Position numbers and translations under genes: made by a program
Shown here: piece by piece, positions 10,039 through 18,371 of the stretch
How positions within the stretch are numbered: position 1 is the stretch's first letter
Layout of the letters: each line of letters starts with the position of its first letter
Notes under the pieces: generated by a model
Told to the model about the DNA's origin: nothing
What the model saw: the letters and a program-made list of their open reading frames with translations, nothing else
The model's database searches: none
Assembly: GCA_902779765.1 (NCBI GenBank)
Contig: CACZCQ010000001.1
Coordinates: forward strand, 232,250-296,249
Origin: an uncultured Bacteroidia bacterium
Lineage (GTDB): Bacteria; Bacteroidota; Bacteroidia; Bacteroidales; UBA932
Direction: 5' to 3'
Length of the DNA stretch: 64,000 nucleotides

Positions 10039-10676
10039 TTCGTGTTCTTGCAGATTTGACAATGATATGGCTGCCGCTGCAGGGTTTCCCCAAGTGCGAA
10101 GAAGCCGCTGACGGATTTTTCCGGTGTCATAAGGGAAGACTCCGAAAGGATGATGCCGCAAGGGCGCTCCGGGAACAGGGAAAAGAGGATGTGCTGTTCA
10201 CGTATGTCCCAGTTGCAGTAGCCAGGGCTGTAAGGCATGGAGATGGTCTCTTTCCCTACGTAGTCCTGTTCAATCCTGGCCACGGTCATTTCGGCCAGGA
10301 CCGAACCTATGGAGTCGGCGATGAAATCGGCCACGATGTCGTCTTTGGCTTTGAGGGCTTCTTTCGCCCTGTCGAACTCCCATCCGGCCGATCCGATGAA
10401 TAGAAGCGCGTGGGTCATCCCTTGAAGGTATGAACAGATGATTCCTTCAGGGGTGAAGGTCTTGCCGGCCATGCGCACCTGCCTGGGCGAAAGCTTTTCT
10501 GCCTCGACCACCTGGTAGATGTACCGCAGGGTAGCCTTTGGCACGAGTTCGCAGATAAGTTCACGGACCATCCCCCGTATCCGTTCTTCCGGTACGGAAT
10601 CCTTATAACCCATCGCGAACCACACTTCTTTTTCGGGCAGTTCCTCAGGGCTTATCTGGAAAGCCCTCTCGACCAT
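10014..10676 (-). CDS. Stand-alone MetH activation-domain-like protein
   Basis: A 220-residue protein resembling the C-terminal activation domain of B12-dependent methionine synthase. The recognisable core is SMPYSPGYCNWDIREQ, followed by a segment ending LMTPEKSVSGFFALG. In MetH this domain binds S-adenosylmethionine and helps to remethylate oxidised cobalamin. Here the RxxxGY-type Arg is replaced by Pro (PYSPGY), so AdoMet binding is uncertain. The C-terminus has a cysteine cluster, HCQICKNTKCFKRR, seen in stand-alone members of this group and possibly a metal site (inference). It lies between the corrinoid protein, which it overlaps by one base, and the zinc methyltransferase, consistent with reactivating the corrinoid. 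Confidence 0.8.
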   Translation of the reverse strand: MVERAFQISPEELPEKEVWFAMGYKDSVPEERIRGMVRELICELVPKATLRYIYQVVEAEKLSPRQVRMAGKTFTPEGIICSYLQGMTHALLFIGSAGWEFDRAKEALKAKDDIVADFIADSIGSVLAEMTVARIEQDYVGKETISMPYSPGYCNWDIREQHILFSLFPERPCGIILSESSLMTPEKSVSGFFALGETLQRQPYHCQICKNTKCFKRRNA

Positions 10677-11293
10677 CAGGAAAGAAGTTTTTTGGCGACC
10701 TGGACAGCTTCGTTTGCATTGGAACTGTAGCCGTCGGCCCCGATCGAGGCCGCGAATTCCGCATTCAGAGGGGCTCCGCCGACCATGACCTTGATATCCA
10801 GTCCGTCGGCCCGTACCGCTTCGACTACTTCCTTCATGTAGTCCATCGTGGTGGTCAGGAGGGCTGACAGGCAGATTATGTCGGCATTGTTCTCCTTGGC
10901 CGCCTCGATGAAGCGCTCCTTGGATACGTCGGTTCCCAAGTTGATCACCTTGAAACCACGGCCCTCGAGCATGGATGCGACCAGATTCTTGCCGATGTCA
11001 TGAAGGTCTCCCTTGACTGTTCCGATCACCACCGTACCCAAAGTCGTAGTCTGTCCCGCTATCATAAGCGGTTTCAGGATATCCAGGGCGGATTTCATGG
11101 CCCTCGCACTGAGCAGGAGGTTCGGTACGAACACCCTGCCTGCCTCGAATTCCTGTCCGATCGCCTCCATCGCAGGAATCATCGACTCGTCGATGATGTC
11201 CTGGGGAGTCTTGCCGTTGTCGAGTGATTCCTGGACAGCGGTTTTTGCCAAGGGTGCAAGTCCCTTGAAAATGGCTTGGTACAGATTATCCAT
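10676..11293 (-). CDS. Corrinoid (B12-binding) methyl-carrier protein, MtbC/MttC-like
   Basis: A 205-residue two-domain protein. Residues 1-80 form the helical cap domain typical of methyltransferase corrinoid proteins. Residues 85-205 form the Rossmann B12-binding domain, with the lower-ligand motif GDLHDIG (His98) and later SALLTTTMDYMKEV and VGGAPLNAEFAASIGADGYS. Such proteins shuttle a methyl group on cobalamin between a substrate-specific methyltransferase and an acceptor methyltransferase. It starts one base after the upstream UROD-family gene ends and overlaps the activation-domain gene by one base, so the four proteins are almost certainly made together. Confidence 0.93.
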   Translation of the reverse strand: MDNLYQAIFKGLAPLAKTAVQESLDNGKTPQDIIDESMIPAMEAIGQEFEAGRVFVPNLLLSARAMKSALDILKPLMIAGQTTTLGTVVIGTVKGDLHDIGKNLVASMLEGRGFKVINLGTDVSKERFIEAAKENNADIICLSALLTTTMDYMKEVVEAVRADGLDIKVMVGGAPLNAEFAASIGADGYSSNANEAVQVAKKLLS

Positions 11294-11294
11294 A

Positions 11295-12554
11295 TTATGA
11301 ACGAATTTCTTTCAATGTGTCCATCAGGGCGATTACGTTCTCCACGGGGACGTTCGCCTGGATGTTGTGGACGGTATTGTAGACGAATCCACCGTCTTTC
11401 CCGAATATGTCGCAGAGCCTGAGGACTTCCTCGCGGACTTGTGCGGGCGTTCCGAAGGGGAGTGTCTTCTGGGTGTCCACACCGCCGCCCCAGAATGTGA
11501 CCCGGTCCCCGAATTCATCCTTGAGCCTTTGCGGGTCCATGTCCTTAGCCGCGATTTGGACAGGGTTGATGATGTCGAACCCGGCGTCGATCAGGCTGTC
11601 AAGCAAGGGATATATGGCACCGCAGCAGTGCTTGAAAGTCTTCCACTGGGTGTGCTGGTGGATCCAGTCGTTCATCCTCTTGTAGTATGGGACATACAGT
11701 TCGTTGAGGGTTTCCACCGACATGAACTGGCTTGTCTGGGTGCCGAAATCTGCACCGCACACATAGACGACATCCACATTCTCCCCGACGACCGAATGGA
11801 TTTTCTCAAGATTCCTGACAGCCAGAGCCGAGATCCGGTCGAACAGCTCCTTGATGTAGTCGGGACGGCAGACTGTCGACATATACCATTCAGCGACGCT
11901 GCGGATGCCGCGCGGCTCGCGGATGGCCGGCGAGATGATGCGGGCGACATCGCCCAGGGCCATCCCTCCGAATCCAGCCACCACGGCACGCCCTGTACTG
12001 GCTGCCCGGTCGGTAACCGTCTTCCAATAGGCGAGGGTTTCGTCGTCGATGTCTCCATATTCCTGGAGATTGTCCTCCACGTTGAGGTTGTCGTCGTCTA
12101 TCTCGCCCTGCTGGCGTTCGATCGAATCGAAGAAATAGCAACGCTCCGGCATATGCCCGGACGGCGGCAGTGAACGGTCTCCTTCCGGATAGGTGTAGAG
12201 TCCGCCGTCTTTCTCCGTGAAAGAATCGACCATCTTGGCGGGCAGCATCACCACCTGACCCCAAGGCATCCTGTATTCCTTCCAGTCCTTGTTCCAGACT
12301 CCGATTGAATTCTTGGGCGCAAAGCATCCGGCGGTATCCGTCCCGAGCGCTTCGGCTAGATCGTCTTCTATGTAACCGAGCATCTGACCGGGTTCGTGGA
12401 CATAGACGGGATGGTCATCCAGGCCGTAGTGCCTGCGAAGAGCCTCCACGACCTTGCAATGGATTCCGGTGACCGGCGTGGTGCCGAAGTCCACCGCCAG
12501 CCTGTCCGCGTTCCTGTGCTCCAGTACGGTCCTGATCCTCTCTTTCCCGGTCAT
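11295..12554 (-). CDS. UROD-superfamily methyltransferase, probable substrate-side component of the corrinoid cassette
   Basis: A 419-residue protein with a uroporphyrinogen-decarboxylase-like TIM barrel, beginning MTGKERIRTVLEHRNADRLAVDFG. A possible metal site is the HCCG in FKHCCGAIYPLLDS. The distal Cys of the MtaA type is replaced by a segment reading VYNTVHNIQANVP, in which a His might serve instead (inference). Because the 325-residue paralogue keeps the complete zinc motif, this longer protein is the better candidate for demethylating the substrate. It overlaps the purL stop by four bases (ATGA) and leads directly into the corrinoid protein gene. The substrate is unknown; heme synthesis is unlikely given the neighbours. 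Confidence 0.78.
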   Translation of the reverse strand: MTGKERIRTVLEHRNADRLAVDFGTTPVTGIHCKVVEALRRHYGLDDHPVYVHEPGQMLGYIEDDLAEALGTDTAGCFAPKNSIGVWNKDWKEYRMPWGQVVMLPAKMVDSFTEKDGGLYTYPEGDRSLPPSGHMPERCYFFDSIERQQGEIDDDNLNVEDNLQEYGDIDDETLAYWKTVTDRAASTGRAVVAGFGGMALGDVARIISPAIREPRGIRSVAEWYMSTVCRPDYIKELFDRISALAVRNLEKIHSVVGENVDVVYVCGADFGTQTSQFMSVETLNELYVPYYKRMNDWIHQHTQWKTFKHCCGAIYPLLDSLIDAGFDIINPVQIAAKDMDPQRLKDEFGDRVTFWGGGVDTQKTLPFGTPAQVREEVLRLCDIFGKDGGFVYNTVHNIQANVPVENVIALMDTLKEIRS

Positions 12555-15500
12555 GACTGTTTCTTGAAATACCTTACCGCATTATCGAAGAGCGGCTGCT
12601 CGAGATCTGCCTCTATGTTCTTGAACAGGCCATCCTCGAAGCGTTCGCTGTGCCCCATCTTGCCCAGGATCTGGCCGTCCTTGCTGATAATTCCCTCGAT
12701 GGCGTAATATGACCCGTTGGGATTGTAAGGAGACTCCATGGTAGGTTCGTCCGTGATAGGATCCACATACTGGAAAGCCACCTGGCCGTTGGCGAAGAGT
12801 TCACGGGCGAGTTCCTCGTTCACGACGAACTTGCCTTCACCGTGGCTCACGGCTATCGTGTGCTCGTCTCCGACGGACATTCCGCGCAGCCAGGGGGAAT
12901 TGGTGGTCGAAACCCTCGTGGTAACCATCTGGGAGATGTGCCTGTTGATGTCGTTGCGGAAGAGTGTGGGGGAATCCTTGGTGACCTTGCCCAATTCGCC
13001 ATAGGGCAGCAGACCCGACTTGACCAGGGCCTGGAAACCGTTGCAAATACCAAGGATCAGACCTCCCCTGGAGAGCAATCCCTCGATTGCTGAGGCTATC
13101 TTTCCGTTGTTCAGCACGTTGGCTATGAACTTGCCGCTTCCGTCAGGCTCGTCTCCGGCGGAGAACCCACCGGCGAGCATCAGTATCTGGCACTCGTCGA
13201 TATTCCCCTTCATCTCGTCGATGGAATCGAACACATCCTTGTCTGACAGATTGCGGAATACGCTCGTGCGTACCTCCGCCCCTGCCTTCCTGAAGGCCTT
13301 TGCGGAGTCATAGTCGCAGTTCGTGCCCGGGAATACGGGAATATACGCAATGACCTTGTCCACCGCCGGTCCCTTGTATTCGAGGTCGGCCTTCCTGGCC
13401 TTATATGGCTTGACCCCTTCAAGGCCGCGGGGCAGAAGTCTATTGTTGGCAGGTTCGCTGACGGCGGGATAGACCTTCTCGAAGAGGGAACCGTTGAAGT
13501 CCATCAGTTCGAATATCGAGACGGAGGTCCCGTTCACCCGGACGTTGCCGTCTTCTCCGGAGGTCACTTCGCCCAGGAGTACTGCGTTGTCGAAATCGAC
13601 CTCACCGTCGGTTTCTATGACTATCGAACCGTAGGAAAGATTGAAGAGGTCTTCCTCATCGATCCTGACATCGAACCCGAAGGCATTGCCGAAACTCATC
13701 TTGCAGAGGGCTTCAGCCACGCCGCCGAATCCGACTGCCCAAGCGGCCACGATGGTTCCGTCCTCGATTCTGGCATGGATGTTATTCCAGTTTTTCTTGA
13801 GCTGCTCTACATTCGGCATACGGTTCTCGAGCGGAGTGTGCCTGACCAGATACAGCCTGTCTCCTTCCCATTTGAATTCGGGTGAAATCACGTTGTCCAC
13901 CTTCACGGGGGTGATTCCGAAGGCGATAAGTGTCGGAGGAACGTGGATCGGACCATGTTCGGTTTCGAAAGATCCGCTCATCGAATCCTTTCCGCCGATG
14001 GACGGCAGGCCGAAGGCTTCCTGCATCTTGAGGGCGCCTAGAAGCGCTGCCGCGGGCTTGCCCCAGGTATGGAAGTCCGAAGTCATCCTCTCGAAGTACT
14101 CCTGGCAGGAGAAGCGCATCGTGCGCCAGTCTCCTCCGGCGGCGACAACCTTGCTGCAGGCCTCGACGAATGAATATGCGGCACCATGGTACGGACTCCA
14201 CTCGCACATGTCGGGATTGAAACCGAAAGCCATCATGCTGGCGGTGCCGGTGAATCCGTCGACAGGGAGTTTCTGGACGGAGACCTGTGTTTCGGTGGTC
14301 TGGAGTTCTCCTCCGAACGGCATGAGGACCGTCGAGCGGCCGATGGTCGAATCGAACATCTCGATCAGACCTTTCTGGCTGGTTACGTTGGGATCCTGGA
14401 GATTGGCGAACATCTTCTCCTTCAGGTCCTTCCCGGGGATATCCCTGTAGAAGGGATCGGTCCCGTCCACGGATCCGATGACCGCCTTCGAATAGTGCTT
14501 CGCTCCGGCGCTGTCGATGAAGTCGCGCCTGAGGTCGACTACCAGCTTCCCTCCGTTGTACATACGCATCCTTTCGGTGTCGGTGACGTCCGCGACGTGT
14601 GTGACCTCGATATTCTCGGAGTGGCAATATTCCTTGAAGAGTTCCTCGTCCTTGGCTTCGATGACCACGGACATCCTCTCCTGTGATTCGCTGATCGCCA
14701 GTTCGGTGGAATTCATTCCGCTGTACTTCACAGGCACCCTGTCAAGATAGATGTCCAGTCCTGCCGTGAGTTCGCCGATGGCGACGCTCACTCCGCCGGC
14801 TCCGAAGTCATTCGATTTCTTTATAAGTTTAGTGACCTCGGGCCTTCTGAACAGTCTTTCAAGCTTCCTTTCCTCCGGAGGATTACCCTTCTGGACTTCG
14901 CTTCCGCATGTTTCAAGGGATTCCTCCGTATGCTCCTTTGACGACCCTGTCGCACCGCCGATACCGTCGCGGCCGGTCCGTCCGCCGAGCATCAGCACCA
15001 CATCTCCGGGCTTCGGGCTCTCACGCCTTACGTGGTCCGCCTTGACCGCACCCACTACAGCTCCGACCTCCATCCTCTTGGCCGTATAGCCTTCGTGGAA
15101 TATCTCGCGGACATGGGTTGTCGCAAGACCTATCTGGTTGCCGTAACTTGAATAACCCTGTGCCGCCTTCCTGGTGATGACCTTCTGCGGGAGCTTCCCG
15201 GGAATGGTCTGGGAAACGGGTTTGTAGATGTCTCCTGCACCGGTAACGCGCATTGCCTGATAGACATAGGAACGTCCGGAAAGGGGATCCCTTATGGCTC
15301 CGCCCAGGCAGGTCGCCGCTCCTCCGAAAGGTTCGATCTCGGTAGGGTGGTTGTGGGTCTCGTTCTTGAACATCAGGAGCCAACGTTCCGTTGTCTCCTG
15401 ATGTTCATCCACCCCCCTGCACCCCCCGGGGGGATTGAGGGGCGTTCCCCTCAAACTCCCTGCGTCGCTTCGCTCCGAGTCGCCAGAAACGAAGGGAGTG

Positions 15501-16408
15501 ACATCGACGTCGATGAATATGCTGCAGGCGTTGTTCTCCTCGCTGACCTCCATGTCGTCCAGCTTTCCGGCCTTCCTGAGGTAGCGGGCACCTATCGTGG
15601 CCATGTCCATGAGGTTCAGCCCCTTGTTCTCACGGCCGAGTTCCCTGCGCATCTTGAGATAGAGGTTCATCGTTCCCTGGATGTCCTCCTTTATGAAGGA
15701 ATCCTCGATGGTGATGTCCTCAAGTTCGGTGGTGAAGGTGGTATGGCGGCAGTGGTCGCTCCAGTAGGTATCCAGGATCCTCAGTTCAGTCTCGTTGGGG
15801 TCCCTGCCTTCTTCGGTGAAATACCTGACGACTTCATTAAGGTCGTCCTCGTTCATGGCGAGGCCCATCCGTTTGCAGAAATCCTTCAGTTCTCCGCCTT
15901 TCATGTCCCTGAATCCCGTAAGCACCGGTACTGGCTTCACGGCAGCATTCTCGGTATCCGAAAGCTTGCCGAGATCCTTGACCCTGGATTCGACGGGGTT
16001 GATGACATAATGGCGGATCTTGTCCAGAACCTCTTCAGTCGCATTTTCGTCCACGATCAGGAGTTTGGAACTCTTGATGTTGATCTTCGCTTTCGGATCG
16101 ATCAGGTGGACACAGTCCACAGCCGATGCCGCCCTCTGGTCGAATTGCCCGGGAAGATATTCCACAGCGATGTATTTTGCGCCTTCAAGGTCGAGGCTGT
16201 CGGTCACGAGGTCGGTGACCACTTCACCGAATACGCTGTAGCGGCTCTTCTCCAGGAGCTCGGGGGTGAAGCCGAAAAGATCGTAAACGTTAAGCAGCCG
16301 GAGCGTACGGAGCTTCAGCTGCAGATTCTCGTTAAGTTCAGCGAGGAGGCTTTTGGCTTCCACCTGGAACTCGGGATATTTTTCAACGAAAATGCGGTAG
16401 TTGTTCAT
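12551..16408 (-). CDS. purL: Phosphoribosylformylglycinamidine synthase, single-chain type
   Basis: A 1285-residue cytoplasmic enzyme of purine synthesis that converts FGAR, ATP and glutamine to FGAM. Visible landmarks are the substrate region DTYWSDHCRHTTF, the metal/ATP region FKNETHNHPTEIEPFGG, PSIGGKDSMSGSF, and the C-terminal glutaminase with nucleophile in GICNGFQAL (about residue 1122). Length matches the large PurL of Bacteroidetes and enterics. An unusual insertion, residues about 305-336 (core SLRGTPLNPPGG), falls just before the FKNETHNHPTE motif. It corresponds to a palindromic DNA repeat described separately. The gene precedes the corrinoid cassette with a four-base overlap. Confidence 0.97.
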   Translation of the reverse strand: MNNYRIFVEKYPEFQVEAKSLLAELNENLQLKLRTLRLLNVYDLFGFTPELLEKSRYSVFGEVVTDLVTDSLDLEGAKYIAVEYLPGQFDQRAASAVDCVHLIDPKAKINIKSSKLLIVDENATEEVLDKIRHYVINPVESRVKDLGKLSDTENAAVKPVPVLTGFRDMKGGELKDFCKRMGLAMNEDDLNEVVRYFTEEGRDPNETELRILDTYWSDHCRHTTFTTELEDITIEDSFIKEDIQGTMNLYLKMRRELGRENKGLNLMDMATIGARYLRKAGKLDDMEVSEENNACSIFIDVDVTPFVSGDSERSDAGSLRGTPLNPPGGCRGVDEHQETTERWLLMFKNETHNHPTEIEPFGGAATCLGGAIRDPLSGRSYVYQAMRVTGAGDIYKPVSQTIPGKLPQKVITRKAAQGYSSYGNQIGLATTHVREIFHEGYTAKRMEVGAVVGAVKADHVRRESPKPGDVVLMLGGRTGRDGIGGATGSSKEHTEESLETCGSEVQKGNPPEERKLERLFRRPEVTKLIKKSNDFGAGGVSVAIGELTAGLDIYLDRVPVKYSGMNSTELAISESQERMSVVIEAKDEELFKEYCHSENIEVTHVADVTDTERMRMYNGGKLVVDLRRDFIDSAGAKHYSKAVIGSVDGTDPFYRDIPGKDLKEKMFANLQDPNVTSQKGLIEMFDSTIGRSTVLMPFGGELQTTETQVSVQKLPVDGFTGTASMMAFGFNPDMCEWSPYHGAAYSFVEACSKVVAAGGDWRTMRFSCQEYFERMTSDFHTWGKPAAALLGALKMQEAFGLPSIGGKDSMSGSFETEHGPIHVPPTLIAFGITPVKVDNVISPEFKWEGDRLYLVRHTPLENRMPNVEQLKKNWNNIHARIEDGTIVAAWAVGFGGVAEALCKMSFGNAFGFDVRIDEEDLFNLSYGSIVIETDGEVDFDNAVLLGEVTSGEDGNVRVNGTSVSIFELMDFNGSLFEKVYPAVSEPANNRLLPRGLEGVKPYKARKADLEYKGPAVDKVIAYIPVFPGTNCDYDSAKAFRKAGAEVRTSVFRNLSDKDVFDSIDEMKGNIDECQILMLAGGFSAGDEPDGSGKFIANVLNNGKIASAIEGLLSRGGLILGICNGFQALVKSGLLPYGELGKVTKDSPTLFRNDINRHISQMVTTRVSTTNSPWLRGMSVGDEHTIAVSHGEGKFVVNEELARELFANGQVAFQYVDPITDEPTMESPYNPNGSYYAIEGIISKDGQILGKMGHSERFEDGLFKNIEADLEQPLFDNAVRYFKKQS
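15395..15495. repeat. Palindromic repeat element inserted in frame within purL
   Basis: The plus strand shows C6G6 (15422-15433), then a hairpin GAGGGG-CGTT-CCCCTC (15437-15452) followed by AAACTCCC, then a further GC-rich stretch ending GAAGGGAG. The same ATTGAGGGG-N4-CCCCTC plus AAACTCCC core occurs after tRNA-Leu at 21515-21541. In purL it is translated on the opposite strand as SLRGTPLNPPGGCRG without breaking the frame. It resembles palindromic elements that insert into reading frames, but only two copies are visible here. Confidence 0.7.
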
Positions 16409-16430
16409 TTGTTTGTCAAGAATGGATGTC

Positions 16431-16958
16431 CTAGAAGTTTAATGACAGTCCCAGTCCGCCGGACCTTGTCGGGCCCAGGTTTATGGAATAATTACGCCTC
16501 ACTGTCGGGTCGGAGTTGTATGTATCCGCCAGATTGCCCAGCTTGAGCCATCCTCCGAAATCCATAGACCCGCCGATCAAAGTGCATACTCCTCCGATGA
16601 TGAACGAAGGATCCTTCAGGATATTCCTGTCATAGTTGTATACCAGGGAATATATCATGTCGCTGGCCATATAGGAAAGGCCGAGCGTCCAGATGTATCT
16701 TCCCCAGTCCTGAATCCTCTGGGCGTTGTAATACTTTTTCCAAAAGTCATTGGTAACATCATTCGCGGACAGGTAGCGGTTGTTTTCCGTGAACATCAGC
16801 TTGCCATGGAACCTTTCCAACCGGCCGTTGCCCTCTGCCGTGATGGTCGTGACTTTCGGGGAATACAGGTCCTGATAATCTACGGAACCCTTGTCTTGGG
16901 CAAGGGTTCCGGTTAATGAAGCGAACAGCAGCGTTGCAGCCAGCAGCAGTCTGTTCAT
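16431..16958 (-). CDS. Exported protein of unknown function
   Basis: A 175-residue protein. The start MNRLLLAATLLFASLTGTLAQ gives a clean signal peptide ending near residue 21; a longer frame exists to 17153 but runs back into the neighbouring gene and has no signal. The mature part has a hydrophobic central segment (LGLSYMASDMIYSLVY and FIIGGVCTLIGGSMDFGG) and ends in GGLGLSLNF, a C-terminal Phe that could suit an outer-membrane strand (inference). I do not recognise the family. It lies eight bases after another exported protein and 22 bases before purL. Confidence 0.65.
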   Translation of the reverse strand: MNRLLLAATLLFASLTGTLAQDKGSVDYQDLYSPKVTTITAEGNGRLERFHGKLMFTENNRYLSANDVTNDFWKKYYNAQRIQDWGRYIWTLGLSYMASDMIYSLVYNYDRNILKDPSFIIGGVCTLIGGSMDFGGWLKLGNLADTYNSDPTVRRNYSINLGPTRSGGLGLSLNF

Positions 16959-16966
16959 ATCAAAGA

Positions 16967-17548
16967 CTAGAACTTGGGGATATCGAACACCTGCGGCAGC
17001 ACCATGGCACCCTCGTCGAACTCGAGAGCCTTGGCGACTATCTTCATTCCGCTGACTTCGGTCTCCTGCTTCAGGCCGAGGCCTTTGTAAGCCCAAACCT
17101 TGATCGCGGCCTTCATTCCCTGGGCCTCGTTCTCCATCGTGTAGACGGTGCATTCCTTGCCCAGGTATTCGTCCTTCCCGACTTCCTTGATGTTGTACTT
17201 CTTTATGTCATCTTCGGAAAGCTCGGAGAAGTTGGGTTGGCTTACAGGATTCTCCTGAACGGTCTTCATGGCATAGTTGACAGCCCAGGACTTGCCTTCC
17301 TTGGTGATGACCGCGGTCTCCATCTCGCCCATTCCGGGGACGCTGACCTTGACCTTCTGGCATTCCTTCGCACCGAATTCATCGATGTAGGTGGTGGATT
17401 CGATACCCTGTCCCATCACCTCGGTGGTATACTTCACGATGGCGGATTTGAAACCATATCTCTTTGCAGGCTCCTTGCCTTCTTCCTGGGCGTAGAGGCC
17501 TAATGTTGCCAGCATGAGCAGGCTGGTGAACAAAAACTTGATTTTCAT
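16967..17548 (-). CDS. Exported protein of unknown function, DUF4412-like
   Basis: A 193-residue protein with a signal peptide (MKIKFLFTSLLMLATLGLYAQ). The mature part resembles periplasmic DUF4412-type proteins in style: a repeated strand pattern around IKYTTEVMGQGIESTTYIDEFGAKE, then GKSWAVNYAMKTVQENP, then KDEYLGKECTVYTMENEAQGM, in which a single Cys sits in a short loop. Such proteins are common in Bacteroidetes but have no established function. It sits 18 bases after nagB and may be part of the same transcript. Family assignment is by resemblance only. Confidence 0.65.
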   Translation of the reverse strand: MKIKFLFTSLLMLATLGLYAQEEGKEPAKRYGFKSAIVKYTTEVMGQGIESTTYIDEFGAKECQKVKVSVPGMGEMETAVITKEGKSWAVNYAMKTVQENPVSQPNFSELSEDDIKKYNIKEVGKDEYLGKECTVYTMENEAQGMKAAIKVWAYKGLGLKQETEVSGMKIVAKALEFDEGAMVLPQVFDIPKF

Positions 17549-17566
17549 GATGCTATTTGTTAAGGG

Positions 17567-18361
17567 TTATTTGTTTTCTGCTTCCTCGACCGCCTTGAAG
17601 TAGCGGTATGAATTGACTTTCAGTTCTCCTGCCGCAGGTTCGTCAAGTACGACGATTCCGTTCTCATGAAGCTGCAGGGCGGAAAGGGTTACATAGTGGC
17701 TGACAGGGCCTTCGACTGCCTGGGCGACTACCCTGGCCTTCTTGCTTCCGAAAGCGAGGATGAGCACCTCGTCTGCGCTGCACACGGTCTCTACCCCCAC
17801 TGACATCGCCTGCCTGGGAACCTGGCTGGTATCTCCGCCGAAGAAGCGTGAGTTGACCTCGATGGTGTCCTGGGTGAGGGTTACCACCCTGGTCCTGGAA
17901 TTCAGGGATGAGAAGGGTTCGTTGAATGCGAGATGGCCGTCTTCCCCGACGCCGCCCAGGAACAGGTCGATTCCGCCGGCATCGAGGATGGCGAGTTCGT
18001 AATCCTCGCATTCCTTGTCCAGGTCAGGAGCGTTGCCGTTGAGGATATGGATATTCCCTGCCGGGATGTCGATCTTGTCGAACAGGTTCTTGTACATGAA
18101 GCTGTGGTAGCTCTCCGGATGCTTTTCGGGAAGGCCTACGTATTCATCCATGTTGAAGGTTATGACATTCTTGAAAGATACTTCTCCGGCTGCGCACATC
18201 CTGGCCAGTTCGGCATAGGTGTCCAGCGGGGTGGAACCTGTGGGGAGGCCCAGTACGAAAGGCCTGTCCGTCTGTTCTGCCTTTGCCTTGATTGCATTTG
18301 CGATATGATGGGCTGCCCAGATGGAAGCCTCTTTCTTGCTGTCTCTGATTATTACTTTCAT
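17567..18361 (-). CDS. nagB: Glucosamine-6-phosphate deaminase
   Basis: A 264-residue cytoplasmic enzyme that converts glucosamine-6-phosphate to fructose-6-phosphate and ammonia, linking amino-sugar breakdown to glycolysis. The substrate and catalytic motifs are intact: GLPTGSTPLDTY (phosphate loop), FNMDEYVGLP (catalytic Asp) and GGVGEDGHLAFNEP (Asp, His and Glu of the relay). Length equals that of the E. coli enzyme. It follows the NagB/PIG-L fusion by ten bases. That neighbour has lost parts of the same relay, so this gene probably supplies the real deaminase activity. Confidence 0.96.
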   Translation of the reverse strand: MKVIIRDSKKEASIWAAHHIANAIKAKAEQTDRPFVLGLPTGSTPLDTYAELARMCAAGEVSFKNVITFNMDEYVGLPEKHPESYHSFMYKNLFDKIDIPAGNIHILNGNAPDLDKECEDYELAILDAGGIDLFLGGVGEDGHLAFNEPFSSLNSRTRVVTLTQDTIEVNSRFFGGDTSQVPRQAMSVGVETVCSADEVLILAFGSKKARVVAQAVEGPVSHYVTLSALQLHENGIVVLDEPAAGELKVNSYRYFKAVEEAENK

Positions 18362-18371
18362 GATATTCCCT

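Noticed and set aside
12551-12554. purL as a functional partner of the corrinoid cassette
   Set aside because: The four-base overlap shows shared transcription, but PurL chemistry has no known link to methyl-corrinoid transfer; co-expression may be incidental.
15347-16546. A 399-codon open frame on the plus strand, opposite the start of purL
   Set aside because: It is the complement of a highly conserved purL region, has no recognisable motifs, and long antisense frames are expected in GC-rich genes with this codon use.
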